Below, in pieces: positions 63,517 to 64,000 of a DNA stretch of 64,000 nucleotides. This DNA comes from Kingdonia uniflora (taxonomy: Eukaryota > Streptophyta > Magnoliopsida > Ranunculales > Circaeasteraceae): positions 3,844,001 to 3,908,000 of the forward strand of contig JACGCM010001659.1 of the NCBI GenBank assembly GCA_014058105.1. The letters run 5' to 3'. Every line of letters begins with the position of its first letter. Positions within the stretch are counted from its first letter, which is position 1. Position numbers and translations under genes: made by a program. The notes under the pieces are model-generated. The model did no database searches. It had not been told where the DNA came from and was given only the letters and a program-made list of their open reading frames with translations.

Positions 63517-64000
63517 TGTAGGGACCTATCCCCCGATCTTACCCTAAGTCGAGCTCACCTTGCTCGAATTACCTCCATCTCAGACTCACGCATTTTTAAC
63601 ATGTCTTCCCCAATCAGCATTCCAGCCTACCCCACGAACTGGTTAAGAACGTGGGCCAAACTTAAACCGAAAAACCTTATCCAGTTAAAGACACCTGTTC
63701 CTCACGAACTCGTCAGTTACTCAGTCAACCACAACTAACCACATTGTTCGGAAAATGTTTTCTAGCACGACGAAGAGCTACGAAGAAGGCCTATATAAAA
63801 GAAAAGTTCCAGAAGAGACAGGGACAAGAAAAATTACATAAGAGATCATCAAGGAACTACTTATTTTAGATCTTCGATAATCATCAAAACTTCTTAGTTA
63901 CAAGATTCAAACATTTCTATATTTAGAGATCACTTATAATAAGATATCTGCATCAAGCAATAAAGATACTTTTACAAAAATCCTTCACTCGAGGTCGTGG
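63517..64000 (+). repeat. LTR of a further Tat element (D), cut by the window end
   Basis: From TGTAGGGACC it keeps the family signs CCCACGAACTGG, a TATATAAAAG box (63791 region), CAAGCAATAAAG (63955 region) and GAGGTCGTGG at the very end. Apart from such blocks it differs strongly from the 5' LTR of element C. It is therefore more likely the 5' LTR of another element inserted here than C's own 3' LTR. About 150 bp of it lie beyond the window. Confidence 0.75.

Noticed and set aside
1..64000. tRNA, rRNA, CRISPR, operon or prophage-like features
   Set aside because: None seen; the gene structures are those of a plant nuclear genome.

Overview
The window is AT-rich plant nuclear DNA, most likely from a eudicot with a retrotransposon-heavy genome. 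The host evidence is an intact ZRF1/DNAJC2-type J-protein gene with plant-style 5' UTR splicing, a fragment of a TXNDC9 homologue and a broken copy of plant cytochrome bc1 subunit 8 (QCR8). Almost everything else is retrotransposon, much of it nested. No bacterial, organellar, CRISPR, rRNA or tRNA feature was found. Coordinates of element ends rest on LTR comparison and target-site duplications (TSDs) read by eye.

Layout. 1-4074: the 3' part of a chromodomain Ty3/gypsy element and its 3' LTR. 4956-11295: a Tat-type Ty3/gypsy element (A) with a near-perfect TSD, internally deleted and carrying a truncated Ty1/copia LTR plus gag (7646-10992). 12057-18281: a decayed Ty1/copia element with both LTRs. 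18891-25230: the host island, with ZRF1-like on the minus strand, its 5' UTR intron, and a duplicated promoter/first-exon segment. 26475-27713: TXNDC9 3' exons and a QCR8-like pseudogene. 28500-31340: a coding-like imperfect repeat split by a LINE 3' end. 32345-34964: further LINE pieces and a probable solo LTR.

34731-53114 is a three-level nest. A LINE on the minus strand was hit by a chromovirus (34965-52641, TSD TCCCA), whose 3' LTR was then hit by a 15.4-kb Tat element B on the minus strand (37120-52541, TSD TAACA). B has gag, PR, RT, RNase H, a second (archaeal-type) RNase H and IN. Between IN and its 3' LTR it carries about 8 kb with an antisense, spliced, coiled-coil accessory gene and a 45-bp tandem array.

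53115-63516 is Tat element C. Its 5' LTR is split by a nearly full-length LINE (53491-59105), and its pol stops inside the second RNase H where another Tat LTR begins (63517 to the window end).

How the parts work together. The retrotransposon proteins would have packaged, reverse transcribed and integrated their own RNA, but every one seen here carries stops, frameshifts, deletions or lost catalytic residues. ZRF1-like is the only complete host gene. The points most worth a second look are the spliced antisense gene and satellite-like array of Tat B, the duplicated ZRF1 first exon, and the repeat coding for an AQRxRRERE motif. I did not find a clearly new biological system; these are the closest candidates.
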